NCBI RefSeq assembly: GCF_003122325.1
Contig: NZ_QFBC01000005.1
Location: forward strand, 1-64,000
Length of the DNA stretch: 64,000 nt
Source: Rhizobium album
Lineage (GTDB): Bacteria > Pseudomonadota > Alphaproteobacteria > Rhizobiales > Rhizobiaceae
Reading direction: 5' to 3'
Position 1 is the first letter of the stretch, and each line of letters starts with the position of its first letter. This document shows positions 16,908 through 26,219 of the stretch, piece after piece. A model generated the notes under the pieces. The model was not told the origin of the DNA and ran no database searches. It was given only the letters and a program-made list of their open reading frames with translations. A program made the position numbers and the translations under genes.

Positions 16908-18995
16908 TCAAGCCCGGCGAAAAAGCGCCAGGCTGCGGTTTTCCATTTCGAAGACATCGCCCGTCGAGAATGTTTCACCGGATCGTTCCGGGTCGACGGT
17001 GCTGAGTTCCAGCGCCCAGGTGCCGCTATGCGACGCCGGCAGGACGAAGGGCACCGCCCCGTCGTGCGGGTTGAACAGCATCATGACCTCCGTCCAGGTG
17101 TCGGCATCGCCATCATCGCCGTTCATCGACAGCTGCACGCCGATCGTCGTGCCGCCCGGATCATCCCAATGCTCCGGCAGCTGCTCGCCGCCATTGCAAT
17201 TGAGCCATGTGACGATCATCCCGTCACGCCAGCTGTCGCGGCGGAAGATCGGCTGCTCGGCGCGGATCTTCGTCAGGCGCCGCACGAAATCGCGCAGGAT
17301 CTCCGCGGACGGCGGCAAGTCTTGCCAGTGCAGCCAGCTCAACTCGCTGTCCTGGCAATAGCCGTTGTTGTTGCCCATCTGGCTGCGGCCGAACTCGTCG
17401 CCGCCGAGCAACATCGGCGTGCCGTGCGAAAGGAGCAGCGTTGCCAGGAAATTGCGCTTCTGGCGGTCGCGGACGGCATTGATTGCCTCGTCATCGGTCG
17501 GGCCTTCCGCACCGTAGTTGAAGCTTCGGTTGTGGTCGTGGCCGTCCTTGTTGTCTTCGCCGTTCGCCTCGTTGTGCTTCTCGTTGTAGGAAACGAGATC
17601 GTTGACGGTAAAGCCGTCATGGGCCGCGATGAAATTGACGCTTGCCCAGGGGCGACGGCCGCGCAGATCGTAGATATCGCCGGAGCCCAGTACGCGCGCG
17701 GCAAAATCCGGCGCGGTGCCGTCCGCATCAAGCCAGTATTCGCGCACCGTGTCGCGGTACTTGTCGTTCCATTCCGCCCAGCCGGGCGGAAAACCGCCAA
17801 GCTGGTAACCACCGGGACCGACATCCCAGGGTTCGCCGATCAGCTTCACCTTGGACAGGACGGGATCCTGCGTCATCACGTCGAAGAAGCCGCCGCGCTG
17901 GTCGAAACCTTCCGGCTCGCGGCCGAGGATGGTGCCGAGATCGAAGCGGAAACCGTCGACATGCATGTGCTCCACCCAATACCGCAACGAATCGGTGATC
18001 AGCTGCAGCACGCGCGGATGCGAGGTGTTGACGGTGTTCCCCGTGCCGGTGTCGTTGATGTAATAGCGGTGGTCGGTCGGCATCGTCCGGTAGTAGGAGA
18101 AATTGTCGATGCCCTTGAACGACAGCGTCGGGCCAAGCTCGTTGCCTTCGGCCGTGTGGTTGTAGACGACGTCGAGGATGACTTCGACGCCGGCATCGTG
18201 GAAGGCACGCACCATGGCGCGGAAGCCGTCGACGCCGTTCGGGCCGAAATATCGGGACGCCGGCGCGAAGAACGCGAGCGTATTATAACCCCAATAATTC
18301 TTCAGCCCCCTGTCGATCAGGTAGGAATCATCGGGAAACTCGTGGACCGGCAGAAGTTCGACGGTGGTGATGCCCAACCCCTTGATGTAATCGACCGCCG
18401 CCTTGTGGCCCAAGCCTTCATAGGTTCCGCGCAGCGCTTCGGGAATGCCGGGATTGAGCTGGGTGAACCCTTTGACGTGGGTTTCGTAGATCACCGTCTG
18501 CGACCAGGGGATGTTCGGCTTCACGTCGCCGCTGGCATCGTAGGTCGAGGGGTCGACGACGCGGCATTTCGGCATGCCGGGGGCGCTGTCGCGCTCGTCA
18601 AAGGTCAGGTCCTTGTCCTCGTGCAGCAGGTCGTAACCGAACAGCGCCTCCGACCATTGTATCGGACCGACGAGCTGGCGGGCATAAGGATCAATCAGCA
18701 GCTTGTTGGGATTGAAACGATGGCCGTTGCCGGGATCGTACGGGCCATGGACGCGGTAACCATACAGCGCTCCCGGCTTAAGGCCGGGGACGAAGCCGTG
18801 CCAGATCTCGTTGGTGAATTCCGGCAGCGTCAGCCGTGCGATCTCGGTCTGGCCGCGTTCGTCGAAAAGGCAGAGTTCCACCCGTTCGGCATGGGCGGAA
18901 AACAGCGCGAAGTTGACGCCGTCGCCCTGCCATGTTGCGCCCAGTTCGGTCCAGGTTCCGGATTGGATCGAATAGCCGCCATTCGTCGATGTCAT
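16908..18995 (-). CDS. glgX: glycogen debranching enzyme (isoamylase type)
   Basis: A 695-residue GH13 (subfamily 11) enzyme that cuts alpha-1,6 branch points. It has an N-terminal CBM48 domain with GVNFALFSAHAERVELCLFD. The barrel carries DVVYNHTAEGNELGP and VDGFRFDLGTILGRE with the nucleophile Asp, then KLIGEPWDVGPGGYQ with the acid/base Glu, and FIAAHDGFTVNDLVSY with the third Asp. Length matches GlgX/TreX. With TreY and TreZ it can supply linear maltodextrin for trehalose, which fits treZ nearby. A weak EcfG-like site lies upstream. It converges with glgA and could be named treX in trehalose clusters. Confidence 0.9.
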   Translation of the reverse strand: MTSTNGGYSIQSGTWTELGATWQGDGVNFALFSAHAERVELCLFDERGQTEIARLTLPEFTNEIWHGFVPGLKPGALYGYRVHGPYDPGNGHRFNPNKLLIDPYARQLVGPIQWSEALFGYDLLHEDKDLTFDERDSAPGMPKCRVVDPSTYDASGDVKPNIPWSQTVIYETHVKGFTQLNPGIPEALRGTYEGLGHKAAVDYIKGLGITTVELLPVHEFPDDSYLIDRGLKNYWGYNTLAFFAPASRYFGPNGVDGFRAMVRAFHDAGVEVILDVVYNHTAEGNELGPTLSFKGIDNFSYYRTMPTDHRYYINDTGTGNTVNTSHPRVLQLITDSLRYWVEHMHVDGFRFDLGTILGREPEGFDQRGGFFDVMTQDPVLSKVKLIGEPWDVGPGGYQLGGFPPGWAEWNDKYRDTVREYWLDADGTAPDFAARVLGSGDIYDLRGRRPWASVNFIAAHDGFTVNDLVSYNEKHNEANGEDNKDGHDHNRSFNYGAEGPTDDEAINAVRDRQKRNFLATLLLSHGTPMLLGGDEFGRSQMGNNNGYCQDSELSWLHWQDLPPSAEILRDFVRRLTKIRAEQPIFRRDSWRDGMIVTWLNCNGGEQLPEHWDDPGGTTIGVQLSMNGDDGDADTWTEVMMLFNPHDGAVPFVLPASHSGTWALELSTVDPERSGETFSTGDVFEMENRSLALFRRA

Positions 18996-19028
18996 GTGTG
19001 AAAACCCCCGAATTTTCTTCGGCAGGTT

Positions 19029-19053
19029 AAATCCTCACGGCCCGCTTGGTTCC
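19029..19053 (-). promoter_or_regulatory. weak EcfG-like promoter for glgX
   Basis: Minus-strand GGAAC (19053-19049) with ATTT 16 bases later, matching CGTT at two of four positions. It lies 34 bases upstream of the glgX ATG. Plausible only because glgA and treZ have better sites. Confidence 0.25.
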
Positions 19054-19094
19054 GTTGCAGTGCAAAAAATTCAATCGGGCCGCATCGACACCCG

Positions 19095-20606
19095 TCATAC
19101 GGGCGCAGACGATGCCAGGCGTTTCCAGATCGGCGTCATCGCATCGACGATGTCGCGGTGCAGGGCATAGCGGCGGTCGTAGAGTGCCTTGAGCTGCGGA
19201 TTGGGCTGGTAGCTGCGGACCACCTCGGTCATGGCGGCAGCGCCCGCCTCGAAACCGCCGAACAGGCCGACGCCGATGCCCGCCGCAATCGCCGCGCCCA
19301 AGGCGCCGGTTTCCCGCGACCGGGCCACGGAGACGGGCACACCCAGCACGTCGGCGAAGATCTGCGGCCAGACGGCGCTGCGCGAACCGCCGCCCGACAG
19401 GACCGCCTCGTCGAAACGCGCACCGGCGCGCCGCAGATTGTCGATGTGCCAGCGATGCCCGAAGGCGACGCCTTCGAAGACCGCGTGCAGCAGATGCGCC
19501 TTCGTATGCCAGCCGCCGACGCCGTAGAAGCCGGCGCGGGCGTTGCCGTCCTGCTGCGCGCCGTAGACATAGGGATGATAGTGCGGATTGTCGTCGACTG
19601 GCGCCACCGATCCCGCCAGTTCGCTGCAGAGTTCGAAGGGTGAACGGCCGTCCGGCCGCTCGTCGGCAAAAAATTCCCGCACGATCCATTCCAGGTTGGC
19701 GGCCGAAGTGGCGCTCGATTCGATGGCCATGTAGCGTTCGTGGTCGAAGCTCGACGACATGAACACCGGGCCGTCCAGGGCCGGTCGGTCGATGACCACC
19801 TGGTTGATGCTCCATGTGCCGGCGATGATCGACGCAGCCCCCGTGCGCGCCACGCCGGAGCCGAGCGCGCTGGCGATGACGTCGAACAGCCCGGCAATGA
19901 CGGGCGTGCCCGCCTTCAAGCCGGTTTCCGCCGCCGCCTTTTCGCTGACATGCCCGGCGATCTCGGCGCTTTCCAGCAGCCTTGGCAGGGTGTCGAATGC
20001 CTCTTCCAGCCCGTAGGCCAGCATCAGCGACCGGTCGTAGCGCCGCTCCGCCACATGCAGCAGCCCGCAGCCGATCATGTCGGAGACTTCGCTGACCCGT
20101 TCGCCGGTCAGCCGGTTGACGATGAAATCCTTGCAGAGGAAAACCGTGCCGATCCTGGCGAACATCTCCGGTTGGTGGCGCTTGAGCCAGGCCATCAGGG
20201 TCGGCGTCTGTGCCGGCCAGGGACGCTGCTGGCCGATCGGATAGGTCCGGTCGCCGACGCCGGCGGCCTGCCACTCCTCGACAAGCGCCGAAGCGCGCGT
20301 ATCGATCGACTGGATGCCGAGCAGCGGATCTCCGGCCTTGTCCAGGGCATAGAGACCGTTGCCGTGGCCGGCGCAGCCGATGGCGGCGATTTCGGCCGGC
20401 GAAATGCCAGCCTGTTTCAGGCAGGAGGCAATGACGAGGCGGGCATTCTGCCAGAGTTCATCGAGACCGCGCTCGACATGGCCCGGCCGCGGCATGCGGC
20501 TGTGGCCTTCCTCCGCGGCAGCGGCGATCTCCTTGCCCTGCAGGTCGAAGATCACCGCCTTGATGACGGTGTTGCCGGCATCGATCCCCAGCAGATATTC
20601 ACCCAT
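19095..20606 (-). CDS. FGGY-family carbohydrate kinase, LyxK-like
   Basis: A 503-residue kinase. The N-terminal ATP-binding lobe starts LLGIDAGNTVIKAVIFDLQG. The C-terminal lobe has the FGGY signature region AVLSGGGSRSAVWPQIFADV. Long stretches resemble E. coli LyxK (L-xylulose kinase), for example GLYALDKAGDPLLG and the HLLHAVFEGVAFGH region. The catalytic aspartate lies in AGLFDVIASALGSG. It is the last gene of the polyol operon, 33 bases after the aldolase. I infer phosphorylation of a ketopentose or polyol. The family also contains erythritol and AI-2 kinases; the resemblance to LyxK is closer. Confidence 0.82.
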   Translation of the reverse strand: MGEYLLGIDAGNTVIKAVIFDLQGKEIAAAAEEGHSRMPRPGHVERGLDELWQNARLVIASCLKQAGISPAEIAAIGCAGHGNGLYALDKAGDPLLGIQSIDTRASALVEEWQAAGVGDRTYPIGQQRPWPAQTPTLMAWLKRHQPEMFARIGTVFLCKDFIVNRLTGERVSEVSDMIGCGLLHVAERRYDRSLMLAYGLEEAFDTLPRLLESAEIAGHVSEKAAAETGLKAGTPVIAGLFDVIASALGSGVARTGAASIIAGTWSINQVVIDRPALDGPVFMSSSFDHERYMAIESSATSAANLEWIVREFFADERPDGRSPFELCSELAGSVAPVDDNPHYHPYVYGAQQDGNARAGFYGVGGWHTKAHLLHAVFEGVAFGHRWHIDNLRRAGARFDEAVLSGGGSRSAVWPQIFADVLGVPVSVARSRETGALGAAIAAGIGVGLFGGFEAGAAAMTEVVRSYQPNPQLKALYDRRYALHRDIVDAMTPIWKRLASSAPV

Positions 20607-20639
20607 ATGTGCCTCCTCCCAAAGGTTTTCGCTGGCCTA

Positions 20640-21482
20640 TCAGCCCTTCTGATACAGTTCAAAGGCCTCTTCGCCGCCGGCATCGTCATGGACGATCGCC
20701 ATCAGCCCGCGCACCACGGCGCTGGGATTGGCATGCTGATAGATGTTGCGGCCGTAGACCATGCCCTTGGCGCCCTGCGCCATCAGCGCCGCCGACTTGT
20801 CGAACACCGCACGCAGGTCTTCCTTGCCACCGCCGCGGACGAGCACGGGGCAACGGGCCGCCTGCACCACGCGGTGGAAATCCTCCGGGTTGGTGGTCGG
20901 GTCGGCCTTGATGACGTCGGCACCCATTTCGCTCGCCAACCGCGTCAGCGTCACGATCTTTTCGGCGTCGCCGTCGACCATGTAACCGCCATGTTCGGCA
21001 ACAGGCAGCATCGCCAGCGGCTCGATCATCAGCGGCATGCCGTATTTTTCGCAGTCGGCGCGCACGCGGGCGATGTTCTGCACGCACTGGCGGAACAGGT
21101 CGGGCTCATCCGGCAGCATGAACAGGTTGACGACGACGCAGGCCGCATCCATCTGCAGCGCGCCGACCAGCGGTTCGGCCTCGTTCTGCAGCACCGCCCA
21201 CATGGCGCGATGGCGGATCTTGTTGTAGGGGTTGCCCATGTCGATGCGCATCACCAGCGCCGGCTTGTCCTTGCCTTCGATCGACTGCAGCAGATCGGCG
21301 GCACCATAACTCATCTGGATCGCGTCCGGATTGGCCGCAACCAGCGCCTTGACGACGCCTTCCATGTCTTCGAGGCCGGAGAGAAAGCTCGGCTCGTTGC
21401 AGACGCCGTGATCGATTGCCACGTCCAGGCAGCGGCCACCGCCGAACAGCCGGTTCATGCGGGCCTTGTGGTTGGTCTTCAT
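20640..21482 (-). CDS. DhnA-type class I aldolase (DeoC/LacD family)
   Basis: A 280-residue TIM-barrel aldolase of the DhnA/LsrF group. Features are CLDVAIDHGVCNEPSF at the N-terminus and the Schiff-base lysine in GADVIKADPTTNPEDFHRV. The phosphate-binding end is VLVRGGGKED and GMVYGRNIYQH. Such enzymes cleave ketose phosphates into two three-carbon pieces or DHAP plus a shorter aldehyde. Position between a GlpD-like dehydrogenase and a kinase suggests cleavage of a ketose-1-phosphate made by them. The start at 21482 is two bases past the dehydrogenase stop, with GGAG in the coupled region. Confidence 0.82.
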   Translation of the reverse strand: MKTNHKARMNRLFGGGRCLDVAIDHGVCNEPSFLSGLEDMEGVVKALVAANPDAIQMSYGAADLLQSIEGKDKPALVMRIDMGNPYNKIRHRAMWAVLQNEAEPLVGALQMDAACVVVNLFMLPDEPDLFRQCVQNIARVRADCEKYGMPLMIEPLAMLPVAEHGGYMVDGDAEKIVTLTRLASEMGADVIKADPTTNPEDFHRVVQAARCPVLVRGGGKEDLRAVFDKSAALMAQGAKGMVYGRNIYQHANPSAVVRGLMAIVHDDAGGEEAFELYQKG

Positions 21483-21484
21483 GT

Positions 21485-23188
21485 TCAGTCTCCTTGGGAG
21501 TTGCGTGCGATAAGGGTTTTAGCGGAAACGCCGTGACGTTCGGCCATGAGATCGAGGAAAAGCGCCCGCTCTGCCGCACGGCGCTCGTCCGGCCACTGCC
21601 GCTCGGTGGCGAGAAGATCGAGAATGGCATCCGCAAGCTGCATCGATATTTCGCCGGTAATGGCAAGCGTCGTGCGGCGCAGGATAATGTCTGCGGGATG
21701 TTCGACCGCCTCGTTGCGGATAAGATACAGGATCTCCCGGCGGGAATAAGCCGCCCCCGGCAGCGGCGCATCGTCGCCTTCGGCGATAAACGCCGCAATG
21801 GCCGCAGCCTTGGTGCCGTAACGGCGGAAAAGCAGCTCCGCCTGCGCCAATGTCAGACGGTGCCTTTCCGCCAGCCGCGCCACCCAGTCGTTGCGGTTGG
21901 CCGGATAATCGCGGCCGCCGCCGATCGCCCGTTCGGTGGTCTCGACGCGGCGCGGCAACGCCAGCCGTTCGAGCACCATGTCGGCGGCCAGCTCCCCGAA
22001 GGAGCGGAACGTCGTCCACTTGCCGCCGATCATGCACAGCACCGGCTGCTCGCCTTCGATGACGGTGCAGAAATGATCGCGCGGGATGCGGCCGGTAAAG
22101 CTGTCGTTGCTGGCCGGCAGCGGCCGGACGCCGGCGAACTGGAAGACGATCTCCTCCGGCCGGATGCGGATCTCCGGCAGGACGAAAGCCAGCGACTGCA
22201 GGATGTAGTCGCGTTCATCCGGCTCGCAGCGCACCACTTCGGGATTATCGACGCGAATATCGGTCGAACCGATCAGCACCTTTCCGAGATAAGGAAACAG
22301 GATGCAGATGCGGCCATCCTCGTTTTCGTAATAGATCATGTGGTCGCCGAGTGCCGACTTGAGCGCGTCATTATCAACGATGAGGTGCGAACCTTTGGTG
22401 CCGCCCATCAGCGGCCGTTCCGATTTCACCTCCAGAGCACCGTTTGTCAGGTCGATCCAGCCGCCGGTGGCATTGACAATCATTTTCGGCGTAACGGAAA
22501 CCCCTTCGCCGGAAATCCTGTCCTCGATCACCAGCCCGCCATCCGTCCCGCGATGCGCTTCGGCGTAATTCAGCGCATGCGCGCCGGCATGGGCCGACAG
22601 GCCGTCCTCCAGCAACTCGATGCCGATACGTTCGGGATGGCTTACCCATGCATCGTAGTAGGTGGCCGAATTGCGGATCGACGGATTGAGCGCCGGCCAT
22701 TTCGCCAGCGTTTCCCGCCGGCTGCGGAACTGGTGCTGCGGCATCATCCGCCGCGCCTTGGTGAAGAAGTCGTAGATGCTGAGGCCTGCCTTGATGACCA
22801 CGGCGCCACGGCGGCTCGGGCGCCGGGTGAGGCCGAGGAAACGGACGATGCCGTTGCCGATGCCGGAGAAGACATCGAAGATCGGCACCGTCGTCGGCAG
22901 CGGGCCGACATAATGCGGCGCATTGGCCAGAAGCCGGTCGCGCTCGAACAGCGATTCCTTCACCAGCTTGAACTCGCCGTTTTCCAGGTAGCGCAAACCG
23001 CCATGAACCATGCGGGACGGAGCGGCGCTGGCACCGGAACAGAAATCGTGGCGCTCGACGAGCAGCACGTCGACGCCCTGTAGCGCCAGTTCGCGGAAGA
23101 CGCTGACACCATTGATGCCGCCGCCCACCACCAGCACGTCCACCTGACCGCGGACGCGGAGTTCATCCATCACATGTTTGCGGTTCAT
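21485..23188 (-). CDS. GlpD-like FAD-dependent polyol-phosphate dehydrogenase
   Basis: A 567-residue flavoprotein of the glycerol-3-phosphate dehydrogenase family. Residues about 17-45 are the FAD-binding VLVVGGGINGVSVFRELA fold, then SAAPSRMVHGGLRYLENGEF, a GlpD hallmark. The end of the FAD domain is IGGKWTTFRSFGELAADMVL, and the C-terminal helical GlpD domain follows. Family members act at the inner membrane and reduce quinone; the erythritol enzyme EryB belongs here too. Because kinase and aldolase genes flank it, I infer a polyol phosphate substrate other than glycerol-3-phosphate. The open frame runs back through the reductase gene in another frame; the ATG at 23188 starts the conserved part, though its ribosome site is weak. 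Confidence 0.82.
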   Translation of the reverse strand: MNRKHVMDELRVRGQVDVLVVGGGINGVSVFRELALQGVDVLLVERHDFCSGASAAPSRMVHGGLRYLENGEFKLVKESLFERDRLLANAPHYVGPLPTTVPIFDVFSGIGNGIVRFLGLTRRPSRRGAVVIKAGLSIYDFFTKARRMMPQHQFRSRRETLAKWPALNPSIRNSATYYDAWVSHPERIGIELLEDGLSAHAGAHALNYAEAHRGTDGGLVIEDRISGEGVSVTPKMIVNATGGWIDLTNGALEVKSERPLMGGTKGSHLIVDNDALKSALGDHMIYYENEDGRICILFPYLGKVLIGSTDIRVDNPEVVRCEPDERDYILQSLAFVLPEIRIRPEEIVFQFAGVRPLPASNDSFTGRIPRDHFCTVIEGEQPVLCMIGGKWTTFRSFGELAADMVLERLALPRRVETTERAIGGGRDYPANRNDWVARLAERHRLTLAQAELLFRRYGTKAAAIAAFIAEGDDAPLPGAAYSRREILYLIRNEAVEHPADIILRRTTLAITGEISMQLADAILDLLATERQWPDERRAAERALFLDLMAERHGVSAKTLIARNSQGD

Positions 23189-23205
23189 GACCTGTCGTCC
23201 GGTCC

Positions 23206-24201
23206 TTATGAGTCCATCTGCGCCAGCCGACCGGCAATCGCCGTGTCGATCAGGCCGCGCTCTTCGTCGCTCAGCCGGATGGTTCCGGCACGGGCATTGT
23301 CGAGCGCCTGGCGTGGGTTGCGGGCGCCGCAGAGCGCAAAGGTGATGCCCGGCTGCGCCAGCGTCCAGGCGATGACGACCTGGGCGATGCTCGCCCGGTG
23401 CGCGTCGGCAACGGGGCGGATATCGGCGGAGAAGGCCGCGACCTTCTCCCGGTTGGCAACGGAGAAGCGCGGATTGTCGCGCCGCTGGTCGTCGCCTTCG
23501 AACTCCCGGTCCGGGCCGATGACGCCGGACAGCAGGCCGAGCGCCAGCGAGGAATAGCTGAGCGTCGCAATGCCTTCCCGCGTCGTCACCGGCAGCAGCT
23601 CCGCCTCGATCTCGCGGTCGACCATGCTGAAGCGCTCCTGGATCGCATCGAGCCCGCCGATCCGCGCATAGTCTTCCAGCTCGGTGCGGCTGACATTGCT
23701 GGCGCCGATGGCACGGATCTTGCCGGCCTTGCGCAGATCTTCCAACGCCTCCATCGTCTCGGCGATCGGCGTCGTCGGGTCCTGCCAATGGGTGATGTAG
23801 AGGTCGATGTAATCGGTGCCGAGCCGTTTCAGGCTTTCCTCCACCTCGTGGAAGATCGCATCGCGGCCGAGATAACGGTGCACCGGCTTGCCGTCCTGAT
23901 CGAAGAAATGCCGGCCCTTCTGCGTGTGCCAGACGAGGCCGCATTTGGTTGCGATCACCGCCTTGTCGCGCCGGCCGTTGAGCGCCTTGCCGACGATCTC
24001 CTCGGAGCGGCCGAGGCCGTAGGCGGGCGCGGTATCGATCAGCGTCACGCCGGCATCGAGCGAAGCCTGGATCGCGGCAATCGATTCCTTTTCGTCCGTG
24101 CCGCCCCACATCCAGCCGCCGATGGCCCAGGTGCCGAGGCCGACGGCCGATGCGGTGACGCCGGATCTGCCGATGTCGCGAGTGATCTGGGAAGCGGTCA
24201 T
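23206..24201 (-). CDS. aldo/keto reductase
   Basis: A 331-residue NADP-dependent reductase with a TIM-barrel. The catalytic tetrad is visible: Asp and Tyr in LIDTAPAYGLGRSE, Lys in VIATKCG and His in IDLYITHWQDP. The C-terminal cofactor motif lies in FALCGARNPRQALDNARAG. The start ATG at 24201 overlaps the regulator stop (ATGA) and has GGAG seven bases upstream. In the operon it may interconvert a sugar and its polyol, or reduce the aldehyde released by the aldolase. Confidence 0.88.
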   Translation of the reverse strand: MTASQITRDIGRSGVTASAVGLGTWAIGGWMWGGTDEKESIAAIQASLDAGVTLIDTAPAYGLGRSEEIVGKALNGRRDKAVIATKCGLVWHTQKGRHFFDQDGKPVHRYLGRDAIFHEVEESLKRLGTDYIDLYITHWQDPTTPIAETMEALEDLRKAGKIRAIGASNVSRTELEDYARIGGLDAIQERFSMVDREIEAELLPVTTREGIATLSYSSLALGLLSGVIGPDREFEGDDQRRDNPRFSVANREKVAAFSADIRPVADAHRASIAQVVIAWTLAQPGITFALCGARNPRQALDNARAGTIRLSDEERGLIDTAIAGRLAQMDS

Positions 24202-25208
24202 GCAGAAACTCCATGGGCAAGATCGAGGATGCGGGCGCTGGTGCCTTCGTCGGTCACCAGCGTATCGAGATGGCCGCCGCGCAGGACGCTGAGGATCGGC
24301 CCGGCCTTGTTCGGGCCGCTGGCGACGCCGATCTTGTTGGGGATCGAGGCGAACTCGTCGAGCGTCAGGGAAACCAGCGAGCGGTTGAGGCTGTAGTCGC
24401 AGACGCCGCCGCCGGCATCGAGCAGGTGGGCCAGCAGTTCGCAACTGGCGCCGGAACGTTCGATGGCAGCACGGTCCGTGGCGGAGGACGGATGCAGGTC
24501 GTAATAGCTCGAATCGTCGCTCATGATCGAACCGATGCCGACGACGGCATGGTTTGCCTCACGCGCCAGCCGGAAGACGTTCGAGACCGAACGCATGTTG
24601 ATCAGCATTTCACGCTGGTCGGCATCGTCGGCGAAGAGCGGCGCGTGGATCTGGTAGGCCCGGCCGCCGAGCTTGTCGGCCATCAGCGTCGCGACATGGT
24701 TGACGTCGGTATAGTGCTTGCCCTGGACGCAGCCGGTGGCCGGGATAACCTCGACATCGTAGCGCCGCGTCGGCTTCAGCCCGGCGACGACGGCGCTGAC
24801 GCCCTTGCCGCCGGTGATGCAGATGGTGTCGCCGTCCTTGATCGTGTCGAGCAGCAGCCGTGCCGCCGCCTCGCCCGTCGCCTGCAACGAGATCTGCGGA
24901 TTGTCGGAGACCGTCGGCACCACAACGGCGCGGTCGATGCCGCCGAGCGCCAGAAGCTGTTCCTCCATGTCGACGAGCTGTTCGACCGGCGACTTGATCT
25001 TGATCTCGACCAGTCCGAGCTGCCGGCCGCGCTTGATCAACCGGTTGACCGTCGCATGCGAGATGCCGAGCCGGTCGGCGATCTGCGCCTGCGTCAGCCC
25101 TTCGAGAAAGTGCAGCACGAGCGCCTGGTGCATCTGCCGCGCGATGACGATCTCTTCGCGGGGGCCGGAGGAACCGGCGGATTTCTTGACGAGCTTGCCG
25201 ATGGCCAT
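24198..25208 (-). CDS. SorC/DeoR-type sugar-responsive regulator
   Basis: A 336-residue regulator of the SorC family. The helix-turn-helix lies at residues about 38-60 (LTQAQIADRLGISHATVNRL), and the rest is the sugar-phosphate-binding domain with DTICITGGKGVSAVVAGL and VVGIGSIMSDDSSYYDL. EryD and LsrR are relatives. It lies two bases after the permease stop, inside the operon, suggesting autoregulation. It is likely to respond to a phosphorylated intermediate made by the kinase. The operator may be the palindrome at 29037-29050, but SorC sites are poorly predictable. Confidence 0.87.
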   Translation of the reverse strand: MAIGKLVKKSAGSSGPREEIVIARQMHQALVLHFLEGLTQAQIADRLGISHATVNRLIKRGRQLGLVEIKIKSPVEQLVDMEEQLLALGGIDRAVVVPTVSDNPQISLQATGEAAARLLLDTIKDGDTICITGGKGVSAVVAGLKPTRRYDVEVIPATGCVQGKHYTDVNHVATLMADKLGGRAYQIHAPLFADDADQREMLINMRSVSNVFRLAREANHAVVGIGSIMSDDSSYYDLHPSSATDRAAIERSGASCELLAHLLDAGGGVCDYSLNRSLVSLTLDEFASIPNKIGVASGPNKAGPILSVLRGGHLDTLVTDEGTSARILDLAHGVSA

Positions 25209-25210
25209 GC

Positions 25211-26197
25211 TCAGGCCTTTCGCTTGTGCAGGAAGTGGTCGATGGAAACCGCCGCCAGCAGGATGCAGCCCTTGATCATGTCCTGCCAGTAGACCGAGAC
25301 ATCGAGCAGGATCAGCGACGAGGCGACGACCGAGAGCAGCGCGATGCCGAGGATGGCGCCGAGAATGGTGCCCGATCCGCCGTTCAGCGAAGCACCGCCG
25401 ATGACCGCCGCCGCGATGATGTTCAGTTCCATGCCGACGCCGAAGGTGGGGGTCGCCGCACCGAAGCGGGACATGTAGATGACGCCTGCGACACCTGATA
25501 GCGTCGAGCACATCACCGTCACCCAGAATTTCACCTGCTTGGTCTTGATGCCGGAATATTGCGCCGCCTTCTCGTTGCTGCCGGTATAGAACACCTTGCG
25601 GAAGGCGGTGGCGCGGCGCAGCAGGAAGTCGAAGACGACGACCACGGCGATGAAGATCAGGATGACATAGGGCACGCCATAGAACGTCCCCTGCCCCACC
25701 GCCTTGAATTCCGGCGGCATGGTGAACAGCGACAGCGGCGTTCCCTTGGTAATGATCAGGCAGAGACCGCGCACGATGACCATCGCCGCCAGCGAGGTGA
25801 TGAAGTGGTTGAGCCCGACCACGGTGACGAAGAAACCCATGATCGCCCCGATCGCCGCGCTGGCGAGGATGCCGAGCAGCGAGGCGCTCCACGGATCGAG
25901 CCCGAGCAGGAACAGCGAGCCGGCAAACACCATGGCGAAGCAGACGACCGAGCCGACGGCAAGATCGATGCCGCCGACGATCAAGAGCACCGTCATGCCG
26001 ACCACGACGATGCCTTCCACCGAGAACGACATCAGCATCGCCCGGAAATTGCCGAGCGTCAGGAAGTGCGGCGACGCGAACGTCATGATCACGCACAGTG
26101 CCAGGATGATGGCGATCAGTCCCGCCTCGCGCATGGAACCGAGCCGGCGCCAGGAGGAGACCCGCTCCCCGCCGCCTGCCATTGTATCGACTGCCAT
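25211..26197 (-). CDS. CUT2 sugar ABC transporter permease
   Basis: A 328-residue RbsC-like permease with IVGGIDLAVGSVVCFAMV near residue 70 and GGASLNGGSGTILGAILG near the C-terminus. About ten hydrophobic segments are visible. It is the only permease in this operon, so it probably forms a homodimer. An ATG at 26227 overlapping the ATPase stop would add ten residues. I prefer the ATG at 26197, with GGGAG nine bases upstream. Confidence 0.88.
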   Translation of the reverse strand: MAVDTMAGGGERVSSWRRLGSMREAGLIAIILALCVIMTFASPHFLTLGNFRAMLMSFSVEGIVVVGMTVLLIVGGIDLAVGSVVCFAMVFAGSLFLLGLDPWSASLLGILASAAIGAIMGFFVTVVGLNHFITSLAAMVIVRGLCLIITKGTPLSLFTMPPEFKAVGQGTFYGVPYVILIFIAVVVVFDFLLRRATAFRKVFYTGSNEKAAQYSGIKTKQVKFWVTVMCSTLSGVAGVIYMSRFGAATPTFGVGMELNIIAAAVIGGASLNGGSGTILGAILGIALLSVVASSLILLDVSVYWQDMIKGCILLAAVSIDHFLHKRKA

Positions 26198-26219
26198 CTT
26201 CGTCTCTCCCTTATCCTTC

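Noticed and set aside
17028-19001. 657-codon plus-strand frame opposite glgX
   Set aside because: Antisense shadow of a complete GH13 gene with all catalytic motifs.
21485-24220. A single 911-residue protein joining the reductase region and the GlpD-like enzyme
   Set aside because: The upstream part is a shifted frame of the aldo/keto reductase gene; the true GlpD-like start is at 23188.
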